A stretch of 64,000 nucleotides of DNA. It comes from Dermatemys mawii. Lineage: Eukaryota > Chordata > Testudines > Dermatemydidae. Position 1 is the first letter of the stretch; each line of letters opens with the position of its first letter. The stretch is from assembly GCA_007922305.1 (NCBI GenBank), contig ML677326.1:58910961-58974960 (forward strand). The letters are read 5' to 3'. Position numbers and translations under genes: made by a program. The notes beneath the pieces are model-generated. The model had not been told where the DNA came from. It made no database searches and was given only the letters and a program-made list of their open reading frames with translations. This document shows, piece by piece, positions 1-12,634 of the stretch.

Positions 1-474
1 TGCAGCTAATAGTCAAAATATTTGCCTTTACCTAAATTGAATTTCAGTTTACTACTCAACAGCACACACCGCTTAAATTATGCTTCATAAAATTACAACA
101 CAATTTATGTTGCTGTTTTAGTAACAATCCACTAGACTATAGGAGACATTTACATTATGTCCTCTCTGTGGGAAGGATGATCTTAAGCTTAAGACACAGG
201 GGTGGGACTCGGGACACTGATATTGTCTGTGGCTTTGCCACAATCTGCCTGTCTGATGCTGGGTATGTCACTTAGGCCAATATTTTTCAACATGGTACTA
301 ACATCTCAAGGTAGGCACAGGAAAAAAAAAAATCAGTGCTTTTATTTAAGAGGTGGAGAACCAAAGCAATGGGGAGTTCTGCATTAGTTGGCACCATGAC
401 AAGGGGAAAATGTCCTGATTGTAAATGAAGTTTCAGGATGGATAGAGACTAATTCTTGTGTACCAAATGTGTTA

Positions 475-589
475 GGCTCTGATTCAGCAAGGTACGTAAG
501 CACATGCCTACCTTGCAATGTTTGAATAGTCCCATTCATTTCAATAGGACTACTCATGTGCATAAAGTGAAGCTTGCTGAATCAGAGCC
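475..589. repeat. fold-back element with perfect 17-bp terminal inverted repeats
   Basis: The left end reads GGCTCTGATTCAGCAAG and the right end is its exact reverse complement, 115 bp apart. The centre contains the near-palindromic core built around 'cattcatttcaatagg', which recurs in other fold-backs of this window (30283, 35166, 33433). Both ends and centre can pair, so a single strand would fold into one long hairpin. It looks like a non-autonomous, MITE-like repeat. The target duplication is unclear and the superfamily is unknown. Confidence 0.6.
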
Positions 590-1359
590 ATAATCTTAGG
601 AAAACATTAAAAAGGTAGATACTTTGCCCATTTTTAATTAAATAAAGCCATTTGCAAAGATTAACTAATTGATATAGTAATTACATGATTTATCTAGTGA
701 GTTGAATACAGAGACACTGTTAAGAAAGAAAATAACATAGGTAATAAGAAATTTTAACTCCATATTTTTGATTAAAAAAGCTGTTTCCTAAATAGTCCGT
801 TGAAATGGTAGTGTAGGCCTGAGACCTGATCAACCCACCCCAACCCCTGCCATTAAACCAGCCTTGGGTGAAACTCAGGGAGTTCACCACTAAAATTGAA
901 TAAAGGAATGTTCTGCTGCTGATAAAGCACCTCCATCTCAGGAATGTCCCTAATGAAAGTTATAACCACCAAGGTTGTAAAGACATTGGGAAATTAGGGA
1001 GGATACAGAAAGAGACTCAACAAATGGTAAGATAAGCTCTAACCAGTGTTTTATGCTGACCATCTGGACAAGTAGAAAAGGTCATAACTAAGTTACAATT
1101 TGATTATGAAAGATAAAATGTAAACAACTTGGGCAGGAAGGAGGATACATAGGTGCCTGTGTGTAATCAGTTAAAATTTGTGTTATTGGGGAGTGTAGGA
1201 TAATGTGATAGGCTTAATAAATTTGAAGGAGGGAGCTAGTTTTACCTAAATAATGTAAATGAAAAACAATGCTTTTGGGGAACTATTTCCAAACTGCGGT
1301 TCAACATACAGCTGCTAATAAAGTTGCTAATAAATAGATGTTTAGAGCACAATTGTGTA

Positions 1360-1654
1360 AGGGTACGGCTACACTACTCGCCAGATCAGTGGGCAGCACT
1401 CAATGTATCGGGAACCGATTTATCACGTCTCATCTAGACGCGATAAATTGATCCCCGAACTGACGCCTCTACTCCACCTCGGCAGGAGGAGTAAGCAGAG
1501 TCGGCGAGAGAGTGACCATGGTCAACCTGCTGCTGTGGGGACGGCCAGGTAAGTCAACCTAAGGTACTGCGACTTCAGCTACGCTATTCACGTAGCTAAA
1601 GTTGCATTTCTTAGGTCAACACCCCCACCCCACCCCGTAGTATAGCCCAGCCCT
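1360..1654. mobile_element. MITE-like TIR element, GTCTACAC family, copy 1
   Basis: The ends read AGGGTACGGCTACACTAC and, on the other strand, AGGGCTGGGCTATACTAC, giving about 18-bp imperfect terminal inverted repeats. The interior has two hairpins: one around 'accgatttatcacgtc', pairing with 'gacgcgataaattg', and one around 'cttcagctac', pairing with 'gtagctaaag'. The same layout is found at 3046-3330 and 28212-28514, so these are three copies of one non-autonomous DNA transposon. No coding capacity is seen. The superfamily was not determined. Confidence 0.75.
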
Positions 1655-3045
1655 AAGGCTCTTTTGCTGGGGAAAGGTTCAACAGACCCATAGAGCCCTG
1701 AGCCCAAAGGGAAAGGGCAGGTGCTTAAATTTAGCGGGTTTCTTCCTGAGCCCAGTGGGTAAGGATAGGTGCCTTACACTCTGAGCCCCCAGAAGCAAAA
1801 GGATAGGGGGGCCTAAATTGATTGGCTCACACCTTGAGCCCTCGGTAGGGTATAGGCAGGCTGCCTTAAATTGAATGGTTAACAGTAGCAACTGTGTGTA
1901 AATGGATATTTTTTAATCCTAAAGGAGAGGATAATGTAAAGCTCAGAATAAAAGTCTGAGGAGGTTTAGCGTCCCTGGTCAGGTTGCTAATGATACTGGG
2001 ACTTCACTAACATGCTGATAACTAGCCTCTCATTACCCACCTTAAGTTATTATAACAGAACACTATTTGACACTCAAATTAGCACCAATTTTACCACTTT
2101 TAGGCAATTGTTGCAGGACTGTACCAGCATGGTAAGGATGTGTGACTCTCACAAGCAAGAATTAGGGCAAGACACTTCTCAGTATTAGCAGATTAGTAAA
2201 TGCTTAATCTGTTTTAAGATGGATAAAGTATGAGATGAAAAGTCACCCCAAGTGTACCTTTATATATCAATTTTGCATGTCCACCTTCACCAGCCTTTTT
2301 CACTGGATTCAAGGAAAAGTTCTCATCCCCTGTAAAGCACCTACCTATGCAAACATATATGCACACACACTCCGGCACTTGAAGGGACCTGTTAGTTTTG
2401 CACAACTCTAATCAGTTTTCATTTTACAGATTCTGCATGCAAAAAACATGCTACAAAAATGTCATTATTTCCATCAGTAAAACAGTGTTTAATGGTTAAA
2501 GAGAAAATTCATAATTTTCACACATTTGTCCCAGGTGTAAATTGGCCATTTTCAGAAAAAAGTCATTACTTACTCAGCAAAATTTCCACTGAGTTCGGTG
2601 GTTGGCAGATTGGACCCTTAACTGGGAAAACAGTCTTTTATTGAAATGGAAGATTTTTCAACTATTTAAAGAAAATAGATCTGAAGTTGAAATCCCTTAT
2701 TAAAAAACTAGGGTATTCTAAAATGTAGTCCTAAACACTTCATCCTTTTTAAAATAGTTCTTTAGCCCTTGTGGTTTCAGTGACAAACTTTCTAACCATC
2801 ACCTGACTGTAACCAATGAAGAAATGGCTTCCTTGGCCTGCAGAGGGCTGAATCAAAGACCCACTGGAGTTATTTACTCTAAATTCAATTATGGCACTTT
2901 AACATAAGCATTAACTATTTAAATTGCTTATTGTTTTAGCAGACAGAAGAGGGAAGAAGGTGGGAGGGAAGCCTGCAGGGTATTCGGATTTGAAAGTTGC
3001 TTCAGGAAAGGAAATGCAGAGGGCTAAAATGAGGAGTAACACCAA

Positions 3046-3330
3046 GGACTTGTCTTCACTAGCGCAGGGGGAGATCGATCTTATGGTGATTGATTTATCA
3101 CGTCTCGTCAAGATGCGATAAATCGATCGCCAGTGGCGCCCCCGTCGACTCCATAACTCCAGCTCGCCAAAAGGCACAAGCTGGAGTCAACGTGGGAGCG
3201 CGCCGCCAACCGCCGACGCCGTGAGTACAGCAGGTAAGTCGGCTGCAGATACGCCAATTTCAGCTACATTATTAATGTAGCTGAAAATTGCATATCTACA
3301 GTCGATCCCCCACCCTAGTGAGGACCAGCC
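3046..3330. mobile_element. MITE-like TIR element, GTCTACAC family, copy 2
   Basis: It has the same organisation as the copies at 1360 and 28212: a terminal 'cttgtcttcactag' faces 'ctagtgaggaccag', followed by the internal 'gatttatcacgtctc' / 'gatgcgataaatc' hairpin and, towards the right end, a strong hairpin TTTCAGCTACATTA / TAATGTAGCTGAAA. A non-autonomous DNA transposon copy with moderate decay. The short open frames across it are incidental. Confidence 0.75.
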
Positions 3331-4439
3331 CCAAGAAAGGGAAGAAGGACTGAAACAGAAAAAGATTGATGGGGAAGTAAAAGAAGAAAAGGACAAAAAT
3401 AGCATTGTTGAGGTGAGAATATTTTCTCCATTAAATGATGCTGAATGAGACAAAGTACAGAACAAATAATGAAAGTTTACTTCCCACATAAAGGCTATAA
3501 TTTATACTTGATCTTAGTCCCATTGACATTAAGGTGAGTGGGCTGTGGAAAGAGAGTGGTATCTACTATAGCTCTAAACAGATGCTTTGGTCCACAGGTA
3601 ATTAATAATGGAATTGGGCTCTCTATTATAGATCATACTAAGAAACATATCCCATTGAGATCTAAGCACTACCAGCATTATTGCGAGGCAGATATAAAAT
3701 CACGTGGTTATTATTATTACAAGTTGTATTATTAAAGTGTTAGTTGATAGTCACAAGTGGAAATTTCTTCAGTTTCTGACTGTTGAAAGCAAGATTTTGA
3801 TCCAATCAAATCCACACATAAATTATAATAGTCACATAGAGATATAAAGCAATAAAAACTACATGCCTACATGGGGAAGACAACACAAGACTTTTTAGTT
3901 CAGCACAATATATATCCTCCTTGTTTTTTCTATACAAACAGCTTCTGGCAATGCATTTATACAATGTTAAATTCAGAAAAAAAAATCTAACATTTCCATA
4001 TCATCTGCTAAAGCAGCTAGATGGGAATTAGGATCCCAAGAGCCATCATTGCTTTATATGAGGAAGCAAAAGTGTCGCATCTAGTTAACTTGTTTGTCAA
4101 CTACTTTACACTCATCAGATTTTAAAAGTACAGTTCAGGGAATGGTGCAGAAGGGAAACTGAAACCCCACTAGCCAATTCCATTTCACTTTGAGTGACAT
4201 TTAAAGAACCTTAACAGTAAAGATGAAGCAATGAGGAGATCCCTTCAGGTCAAGCTAGTGAGCACAGAGTTTCAAATTTTAGAATATTCTGAACATCTTT
4301 AAAAGAAAATGTTATCCCCTATTAACTCTGTGTGAATGGGGAGGTGCAGTGAATGTAAACAGGGGGTTTATAGTGAACAAAACTGTGCAGCCTCAACTAA
4401 ATACATAATGTTTGCTACAGCAAGGTTTAATGATAAAGT

Positions 4440-4866
4440 CATAGAATCTTAGGACCGAAGGGACCCCAAGCAGTCATCTAGTCCAGTCCTCCACACTCAT
4501 GGCAGGACTAAGTATTATCTCTAGGCCATCCCCAACAGGTGTTTTTCTAACCTGCTCTTAAAAATCTCTAACAATAGAGATTCTACAACCTCCCTAGGCA
4601 ATTTATTTCAGTGCTTAACAAGCCTGACAATTAGAAAGCTTTTCCTAATGTCCAACCTAAACCTCCCTTGCTGCAATTTAAGCCCATTGCTTCTTGTCAT
4701 AGCCTCAGAGGTTAAGACAACAATTTTTCTCTCTCCTCCTTGTAACAATCTTTTAGGTATTTGAAAACTTATGTCCCGCTCTCAGTCTTCTCTTCTCCAC
4801 ACTAAACTAATCTCACTTTTTTCAATCTTCCCTCACAGGCCATGTTCTCTAGACATTTCATCATCT
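4440..4866 (-). mobile_element. CR1 LINE 3' fragment
   Basis: Read on the minus strand, this is the 3' end of a CR1 retrotransposon. It has the conserved run leading to 'gtcccttcggtcctaagattctatga' (in pieces), the preceding text for a last-ORF C terminus of the type 'EVVESLLLEIFKSRLEKHL', and the 'gcttaaattgcagcaaggg' block. It is 5'-truncated, as most CR1 copies are. The terminal TCTATGA motif marks the 3' end at the low-coordinate side. Confidence 0.9.
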
Positions 4867-5807
4867 TTGATTAATCATTAATGATTTTTTTTACCATAGC
4901 AGAAACAGACTGTCTGAAGCAGGAAATGGACTTTATTGAACAGAACGGGCAATTCGCCTCCCCATGTGGAGGTATAGTTTCCATTGCCATTAATAGACAT
5001 GAGAATTTAATTATAGTATTCACATGGCTGTGTGAACTCCAGCATTAGGATTTGATTTAAGTTGGAACGGGGCATACTGTAGGAAACACCCTAAAAAGGT
5101 GAGTGTAAGTAAGGGCAAGCAGGGAGAAACACAGTTCCCTGTGCTGCTAAAAGATGGTTTTGTGGTTAAGGCTCTGACACAGGGTTCAGGAAATACTAGG
5201 TTCTGTACTGAATGAATTATCATTCTGCTAACTGAAAGAATATCAGTAACACCCCTAGTGTATACAGACATGGGTTATTCAGAAAGAGAATATTTTTTCC
5301 TTTAAATAATATTAGCCATCAGCTTTCTAACTAAATTTCTGCATGTTTATTGTGTTCAGTTTCTCATTTGTCACTGTGGAGCTATAGTATACTTGGGCCA
5401 GATCCACAGCTGGTATTAACTGGTGTAGCTCCATTGCCTCCTATGGAGAAGTGCTTGTTTACATCACTTGAGGATCTTTATCCTATACTCACCCTAGCAT
5501 AGTTTATATTGACAAAATGGTTACCCTAAAAAAGTAGCTACTAAATGACAAAAGTTAGGACCTATGAATTAGGAAAGTTGGCACAGAGAATTATTAGTTG
5601 GTAAACAAACATTTGTAGGTACATTTTTTGGTTAGAATCTCTATTCTTAAAATGATGTGTCCTACTAATATTCTAGTCAGTTGTGAAAATTTGTGATATG
5701 ATTATTTGATGACCTAGAGGAGAACCTCTAGGAAGTAGAAGAATTAGTCTGAGATTAAAAATATAGTAAAACCTTACTATATTTCCTCAACTATATATTT
5801 TTGGCCC

Positions 5808-6223
5808 TGTCAGGAGGTTCCACTCACCCTTTAGGCACCTCTTCCTGGCTACTACCAGGGATTAGTTCCTTCCAATTACTGCACCTTCCTCTGAAGGTGT
5901 TTCCACCTGCAATTGCAACACTAGGTACTCCCTCCTTCATTACTTAGCCATCCATCTAGTTCACTATTCTTGTTTACCCTCTTCAAGGGTAGCAAAGTCT
6001 TTTAGGGGCAAATTAGCTCAGTCTTCCCCCATCACAGCCCAACCAGTACCACCTCCTGTCTGTGCACAGCTTCTTATATAAGCTCCACCCTGTTCGTATC
6101 CAGCTGAGCCTCATTTAATCATGCTTCCTCCCTGGCTCCTCCTCCCTGTGCAGCCTGGGGAGTTAATTGGCCCAATTAGCCATCTTAACTGCTCAAGGAC
6201 TTGTAGGGGGTGGTCACCCTACA
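5808..6223 (+). mobile_element. possible solo LTR
   Basis: A stretch starting TGTCAGG and ending CCTACA, rich in CT runs, contains a TATA-like 'cttatataagc' at about 6072-6082 with a pyrimidine-rich region after it. This resembles a vertebrate long terminal repeat. I do not see a matching target duplication at the assumed ends, so the limits are approximate and the class (endogenous retrovirus or Gypsy-like) is undecided. An unrelated degenerate repeat is the alternative. Confidence 0.35.
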
Positions 6224-7327
6224 ATAGGTCCCCAAGATTAGAGTTAAAGGATTGCGAAGGGCTCAAATTCCCAATAGCTGAGAGTATAGTCATACCACTG
6301 TAGCCACCTGGCTGCAGTTAGTACATAATCTCCTAATATTTCCCCCCTATCAAAAGTTGTTTGGTTTGGGCCTCATTCCAGACTATCCAGAAGCTCAAGG
6401 GGGGAAAAAAGAGCAGTTTAAACTACTCAAAAGGACTGTTTTCCTCAGGTGGAGAGGATGGTGGATTAGAGACTAGTATGGGCTGATGGAAACCATTTTG
6501 AAAGGCTTTTCTCACTTTGAGACAAATACATCTTGCAAGATAAGCTGGAAAGCATAGTATCAATAAAAACATTTTGAAGGCTAAGTCATCCATTCCTGAA
6601 TGGAGTGTGCTAGAAAATTAGAGGCAGCATTTCAGAATGGTTGACTTAATGATTCTCACAGAGCCTTTTTGTAAACAGGACTCCTTTCCCTGTAGACTGG
6701 CTCAATGAGGCATGGGGCAGTGTGTAAGCCAATGAGCTTATTGCTGCCCAAACAAAGAACATAAGCTCTGAGGCTCAGCTTCAGATTTGTTGTTTATTTT
6801 AAGTTCCACACAAAACAGCAGATTAAAAGAACATCTAGGTTGCAAAGAAAAGCACTCAAAGTCAGAGAAAGCTGAAATTAAGGATGTATGCATGACCTTA
6901 TCTTTGCTTTCCTTATGGGACTCTATTATTACATGGCCTACCTATTTATCTACCCCAAGTCTTATATACAAGCTCCTACTACAGTTTGCCATGACATTGA
7001 AGTCTTGGAGGTGTAGGAAACTGTGTGTAAATGGAGACAAAAAGGAGGATCCACAGTGGTCTATGATCACATCAAGGAACACAGCATTGCCCCTACATAT
7101 CCGCCATCTGAACATCCTCATCCCCCAGGGGGAAAATCACAACTGATTAAATCAGGATTTTTTAACTGAACGTTCTTTTCATTAGAAACCAGGAATCATC
7201 TGTTCAATAATTCTTGCACAGAGGCCCAGAATGATGGGCCACTTCTTACAAATGCTGAGTAGTGGATGTTCTGTGCCTACTGCTGCCAGCATATCCCCAC
7301 CTTTCAGATGCTAAATTTGTCACTAGC

Positions 7328-7364
7328 AATATATTCCATCTACCTACCTGAGATGGAATATATT
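7328..7364. repeat. short perfect hairpin
   Basis: AATATATTCCATCT at 7328-7341 is the exact reverse complement of 7351-7364, separated by a 9-nt loop. It lies in otherwise unassigned sequence. It may be chance, a MITE remnant or a small structured RNA; nothing nearby decides. Confidence 0.5.
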
Positions 7365-7470
7365 AATTTCAAAAGTCCATGTGAAAAAGTTTTCCAGTTT
7401 AGTTGCTTTTCAGAAGAAAACTTCCATTAGGCCAATTTCTATATTCCAGTGACAGTTGTTCACATTTAAG

Positions 7471-7489
7471 TGTGTGTGTGTGTGTGTGT
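7471..7489. repeat. (TG)n microsatellite
   Basis: A run of about nine TG units ending in TA, in otherwise unassigned downstream sequence. Confidence 0.9.
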
Positions 7490-8327
7490 AGTTTTCCAGG
7501 AAACTATTAACTGAGCACTCTTGTAAGGTAATATGCCAGAAATTTATGTAAAGCTATACCTAACACTAGTGAATACTTGTCTTGTTAATTTGGGTTTATC
7601 CTGGCATCTTGTATTACCATGAGCAAACAAATATCCACTGACCTAATTTATGTCTTCCAAATTTTTTTCCTTCTAAAAAAAATCCACTGCAAGTTATGTC
7701 TAACTTTTAAGATATTACAAAAATGATCACAAGATTGTGCAAATGTTTCAGATCTTGAAACTAAAATGGCATATAATCATATGTACAAAAGGGCATTTGA
7801 TGCTGTGATTGTAGTGTATATTTGGTTCTAGATGGAAGGTAAGAGCTCAAGACATTGTTTCTACATTTTCTGGGGCAGGAATGTATCATGTGTTGTTGTG
7901 ATATGGTTCAGCAGTAATTTCCCTCTTCACTCAGTCTTGCAGTCTGCTGCAGAAGGCTCAAGACAATTATTCCTGTCTCATAATTCAAAACCAGCACCTT
8001 ATTTTTCTTCCTTCCACTTACTCACCTCTGCGTGAGAAACAGCGACATGCAGGAAGTTCTAACATTGGTAAGCCAAGTCGGAAGCCACACCTTCACTCCA
8101 AAGCTTCCCTTTTCAGAATACTATGGTATCAAGCCAACAAAGCATTTACTTGTGTAATTAACTTGAAACACAAGAGTCATCCCACTGAAGTCAATGCATT
8201 TTGCTGGATTGGGACCAGTGTGATTCTACTCTGGCAGTCACACAGACCTGCCTTTAAGATGACTATTTTTTAATAAACAAGTTTCATTCACAAATTCCTG
8301 TTACTTAGCCTACCATTACTTACAGTT

Positions 8328-8430
8328 AGGGTGATCAGATGTCCCAATTATAGGGTCTTTTTCTTATATAGGCTCCATTTATCCCCAATCCCCTGTCCCA
8401 ATTTTGCACACTTGCTGTCTAGTCACTCTA
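8328..8430 (+). mobile_element. short TIR element, AGGGTGACCAG family, copy 1
   Basis: The ends AGGGTGATCAG and CTAGTCACTCT are inverted repeats. The interior has the 'gggtctttttcttatatagg' and 'ccctgtcccaattttgcaca' blocks that also occur at 16677-16799 (same orientation) and 15463-15581 (opposite orientation). About 103 bp and non-coding. It is a MITE-like family; the superfamily is not known to me. Confidence 0.75.
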
Positions 8431-8750
8431 CTTACAGTCCTTTAGTGTTTGGAGTTTGTTTATCTTCCCCTGAGGTGCTAATGTTGCTGGAATGTGGAAG
8501 AGGTTTGTTGATACTGCACAGTGTGTGTTAGATATTTAAGTCACAGAGTGTGCAGAATAGAGTGAGAACTTGGCCCACACTGCTTTCTCTGTGCAAGGGT
8601 GCTGCTTTTGCTTCCCTTCATGATTGACAGTAACTGTTCCTTCTTTATTATTTACACAGTTTTACAGTCCGGTCACATGAGGCAATGTGGTTTTCCTATT
8701 ATTGTTTAGTTTTTCTACCGGAGTATCTCCCAGAGGTCCTCTATAGCATC

Positions 8751-8810
8751 CATTTGCTAGGTGCTGTGCAAACACATACAAAGACACAGCTCTGAGGAGC
8801 TTATCTCCTA
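8751..8810 (-). repeat. L2-like LINE 3' tail scrap
   Basis: The plus strand 'gctaggtgctgtgcaaacac' followed by 'ctctgaggagcttat' is, in reverse, the typical L2-type 3' tail ('aagctc...gggcagggac...tacagcgcctagca'). It is very short and decayed. Confidence 0.5.
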
Positions 8811-11524
8811 AGAAGCGTCTAATGGATTACGCATGGGATTCTGATTAATGAATGCTTGCACTCTACTCTGTGATGTCACAGTGACTAACTCTTCAGCCTT
8901 GTTAAGTGTCTTTGAGCAAGATTACATACTGTGCTGATGCTCAAGAGCAGTGGGAGGGCACAGGGTGCTGTCAATTTGTACCCATGTGTGATGAAGTGGG
9001 AATTTTTTGTAATATTTTGATGAATCCTATGTGTGCCTCTGTTTCCCTTTGTACATTGCATTACTATCCAGAGGTGAGTTAAAAAAGGTTAAGTCTGCTC
9101 TCGGGACAGCACAGGAGGCATGAGAGTGTGTTGCCTTTATTCTGGGCACAATGAGGGGGTCATTAAGGAACTGGCTGGAATGTGCTGAAAGTGACCCATA
9201 TCAGTGCAGAATCCAAAGGAGACCATGGGACATGCCAGTGACCAGAACACCCTAGCAATCAATAAGAGGAAGGACATTCCCCCAACCTCTCAGCAGGATG
9301 CTGAGCAGAGACCAGCTTGAAAGTAAAGGACTGGGAGGTGACCAGCAGTGGATAAATGGTTGGCTTCTGAAAGAGCCTAAAATGGAGTCAATTACTGCTT
9401 GGCTTGAATTGCTCTGGCTTGGCAAAACTACAACCCAAAGCAAAAGGGGAGATGCCAGGGTCAAATCCCTCTTCTCTCTGCTGAGACTATACCCCCAGCT
9501 CTAGTATACGCTATGCATATTTCAGTATTTTAGGTGAAATTCTGGCCCCATTAAAGTCAATGGGAATTTTGCCAGGGACTTCTCTGGCATCAGTATTTCA
9601 TCTATTGTCTTAGTGAGCTCCCACTGAGATGGTGCACCAGCACTGTGCCTCAAATGTGGGACCAGACCTTAGGAGCACAATAAAGCCCTTACCTATTCTG
9701 ACTTAATTTCCCCTTCTAATGCATGTAATACCTACTTCAGAGATATGTTGTAATGGTTAATGAGCCAATGTTTGTAAAGCACTAATTATTAATAGGAATA
9801 AATAGGAGAGCACTATCAAGACAATGGAAGAGAGAGGTGGCAATCCAAAGACACTCCTTCCTTAGCTATAAAATTTGACAGTTAAATTGTTGCAGAGGAG
9901 GAGAAGGCATACATTTATTTTGCTTACCCTATAAAAGTCTAGTCAGTGGCAGGTATCCAATTCCCTGATGAACCAGACTTGGAAGTGGGCTTAGGGGAAG
10001 ATGTCCCCTAAAGAACCTGGGGAACAGATTTGGGCATCCAAATATCTAGTACAACAAGCAGATAATCCCTCCTGCCCTCTACACTCAGTTTTCTTATGAG
10101 GGAGCATAGCAGAGTTCCAGCAATGGGCTGGTACCAGCTGTGGTTGATTAGGGGACTAACAGCAAACTTCAGCAGGTGGAAATGATTAAGGAAGGACTCA
10201 TTACCTGAACTATATGACTTTTTCCTACTTAGTTCCCAGATGAGTGAAGTTAAGTTTCAGCCTAATTAAACCACACAACCCTTGTGTTTTGTCTTTCTTC
10301 CCACATGTCTGGGACAATCATGTAGATCTCTGACTAGGAGCCTGAAACAAAGTCCAATAAAGGGGGTTTCTATTGATTTCTCTCCATTTTAGATCAGGCC
10401 CTAAATGTACAGAAAAGATCTTGATTGCACTGATTCTAAGACTTGATCTGCTTATAGCATTCTATTGCTGAATATTTAGCAGAAAGATCTAGCTAACATC
10501 ACAATGCTGAACTCTTTCCAGTAACCTTCCCAGATGCTGACTGTCCCAACTGTCCCCTACACAGCTCCTAAAACCACCAGCTTCTCTCCCGAATGACTTC
10601 CAATTGTGTCTTCAATGCAACAACCTGTGGTACCTTGAGATAATAGAAAATGTAATATAAAGACTGTAAAGATACTATACAGAGTGCATTAGTCAGTTCT
10701 GCATTTAATTCAGTGTAGCTCTAAATCTGTAATAAAAGGTGCTTATGTGTTGGTAGTAAAAATGTATGTTGAAATATAATATCTAGGGCTCGGAGGAGCA
10801 AAGTAAAGGAGACAGGCTGAGCAGAAATTGGTGTCTGAGGGCCACCCAATACAGATATATTACAACCCTCTTAATCACTATTAACGAAGATATACAGCAA
10901 TATTGCCAACTCTTGCAATCTTGTGGTGTCTGTCTTAGAGCCTTTACTCCTGGAGGATAGGATTATGTGAGAGCCTCCATTTTTCATATTTTTAAAAAAG
11001 TAAGTTTCTGGCTCTCATGGTTGTGTAAAAAAAGCTTGGAAACATGAACTGAGTGCATTCTAGAGGCTCAGAAACCAAAAGGTAAAGAAAAAGAACCCAA
11101 AATATTTTTTTAAATCTCATGACTTTTAAAATTCATCATTTTTGAATGCTAGGATAGGCATTGCTGAAATAGTGAGCATATTAATAGCTAGACATTTGTC
11201 ACATGCAGTATTGTTAACCATGGTATCTGCCATTCTAAATATAGGGATGCCCAGAAATACTGCAGTAAGGGTAACACCTGAAACATGGCCCACGCTCTGG
11301 GCCCTTTCAGCATTCAGGAAATGAAAAGGAGGTGGAAATTGGCCAAAGAATGTACTCAAACATTTTACATTTTAAATAGACCTGTCTATTTATTGTTTAA
11401 TAGTAGAGTATGTGCCTTTTTCAACCAAAGAACTCTGCATCACATAACACACTTTTAATCTTCCATTACAACATACACAATCCTACAGCACAGATCAGTT
11501 CAGCTAGAGAAGCTACATAAACTA

Positions 11525-11530
11525 TTTATT
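11525..11530 (-). promoter_or_regulatory. candidate distal poly(A) signal of CPE
   Basis: On the minus strand this reads AATAAA. About 35-60 nt further on (plus 11466-11495) the minus strand is rich in GT ('ctgtaggattgtgtatgttg'), as expected for a downstream cleavage element. If it is used, the CPE 3'UTR would be about 2.6 kb. This is inference from two motifs; a transcript end would settle it. Confidence 0.5.
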
Positions 11531-12628
11531 GACATGCCTGGTTATGCTGTTCTTAAGCATTTTTACATACAGTAAGAACAGTGGCAGTGGTTGTGGTGTA
11601 ATATTTAATTACTTTAGCCTGTTTCCGTACAGCTAATAACAAGCAGACATCTGAAGTAAAACAACAATAGCTTAGGGGACATTACATTTCATTTACAAAT
11701 GCATAAAACAATAGACCAAATAATGGCATGCATGGAATACAAGCAAGGCTTAGAAATACATTATGAGGTTCAGTTTGATGTATTCCCTATGCAGAAAAAT
11801 GGACTACAGGGCTGTTTTATGTTGTATTTTGTACAAATGTACACTTGCCTTATTACAATAATTTACAGGCTGAAAGCAACTCTGTAGCCATTGCCAAATG
11901 CCAGCACTCCTTTGTTTTAATTCATACCTTTTCTTTTATTTTGCCCATCTTATCTGAACCCAGTATCAGTAGTTCTATACCTATCTTCATATACAGACAA
12001 GTGGTTTTATATTTAATGTCTCTACATTTTAAACTACTATGTAGAAGGTGTTTTTGGCTGTGTGTCTCTGATTTTTTACATACACTGGGGTGGGAGGTGG
12101 AGGTTACATTTTTTTACCAAAATGTCTGTGTATCAATGTCTTTTATTGTGTTTGTGACAAAGGTTCTTCAGCATCACTGAAATATAGTTACAAAATTCAC
12201 GGAGTTTTAACCTAATCCATTGTTACACCTCTTACCAGAAGAGTTCCCTAGGGATTTGTAGTCCGGTGTCTACTACTTTACATAGCACTGATCTATATGT
12301 TACACAGTCATTTTTTTGGTTCAACAGGAATCAGGTTATTTATTTTCATTACTTATTCAGTGTAGGAACATATGCAATGTCATGGGCATTTTATTTTAAA
12401 AGTCAAAGTGTGTGTTTGTTTAAGAAATGCAAGAAGCCCAAGGATGCAATTTGCTGTGAATGTCAAGATAGAATCTTAAGCAGATCAAGAAAGGGCCTGT
12501 TCCTAAATGCATGAAGTAAATGGTAGTTTCCACATGGACGTCAATAGGAGCAAGATTGGGCACTGATGATGTAATTTTGAATCCTGCAACTCCCATTGAC
12601 TGAAAATACAGGCTAATAAAACTACAGA

Positions 12629-12634
12629 TTTATT
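12629..12634 (-). promoter_or_regulatory. candidate proximal poly(A) signal of CPE
   Basis: AATAAA on the minus strand about 1.47 kb after the stop codon. The sequence after it is only moderately T/G-rich, so it is the weaker of the two candidates by downstream context. Confidence 0.35.

Larger units (their letters stand above)
1..11499. other. region downstream of CPE, no gene recognised
   Basis: No exon-like segment with homology I recognise is present on either strand, and the open frames are short and lack domain signatures. Elements I can name inside it are listed separately: a fold-back at 475, TIR elements at 1360 and 3046, a CR1 at 4440, an LTR candidate at 5808, a small TIR element at 8328 and an L2-like scrap at 8751. 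The stretches 590-1359, 1655-3045, 3331-4439, 4867-5807, 6224-8327 and 9500-11499 hold nothing I can assign apart from simple repeats and short fragments such as one near 5396-5460. Sequence at about 8988-9500 reads like an old decayed interspersed repeat, possibly an LTR, but I cannot fix its ends. Confidence 0.6.
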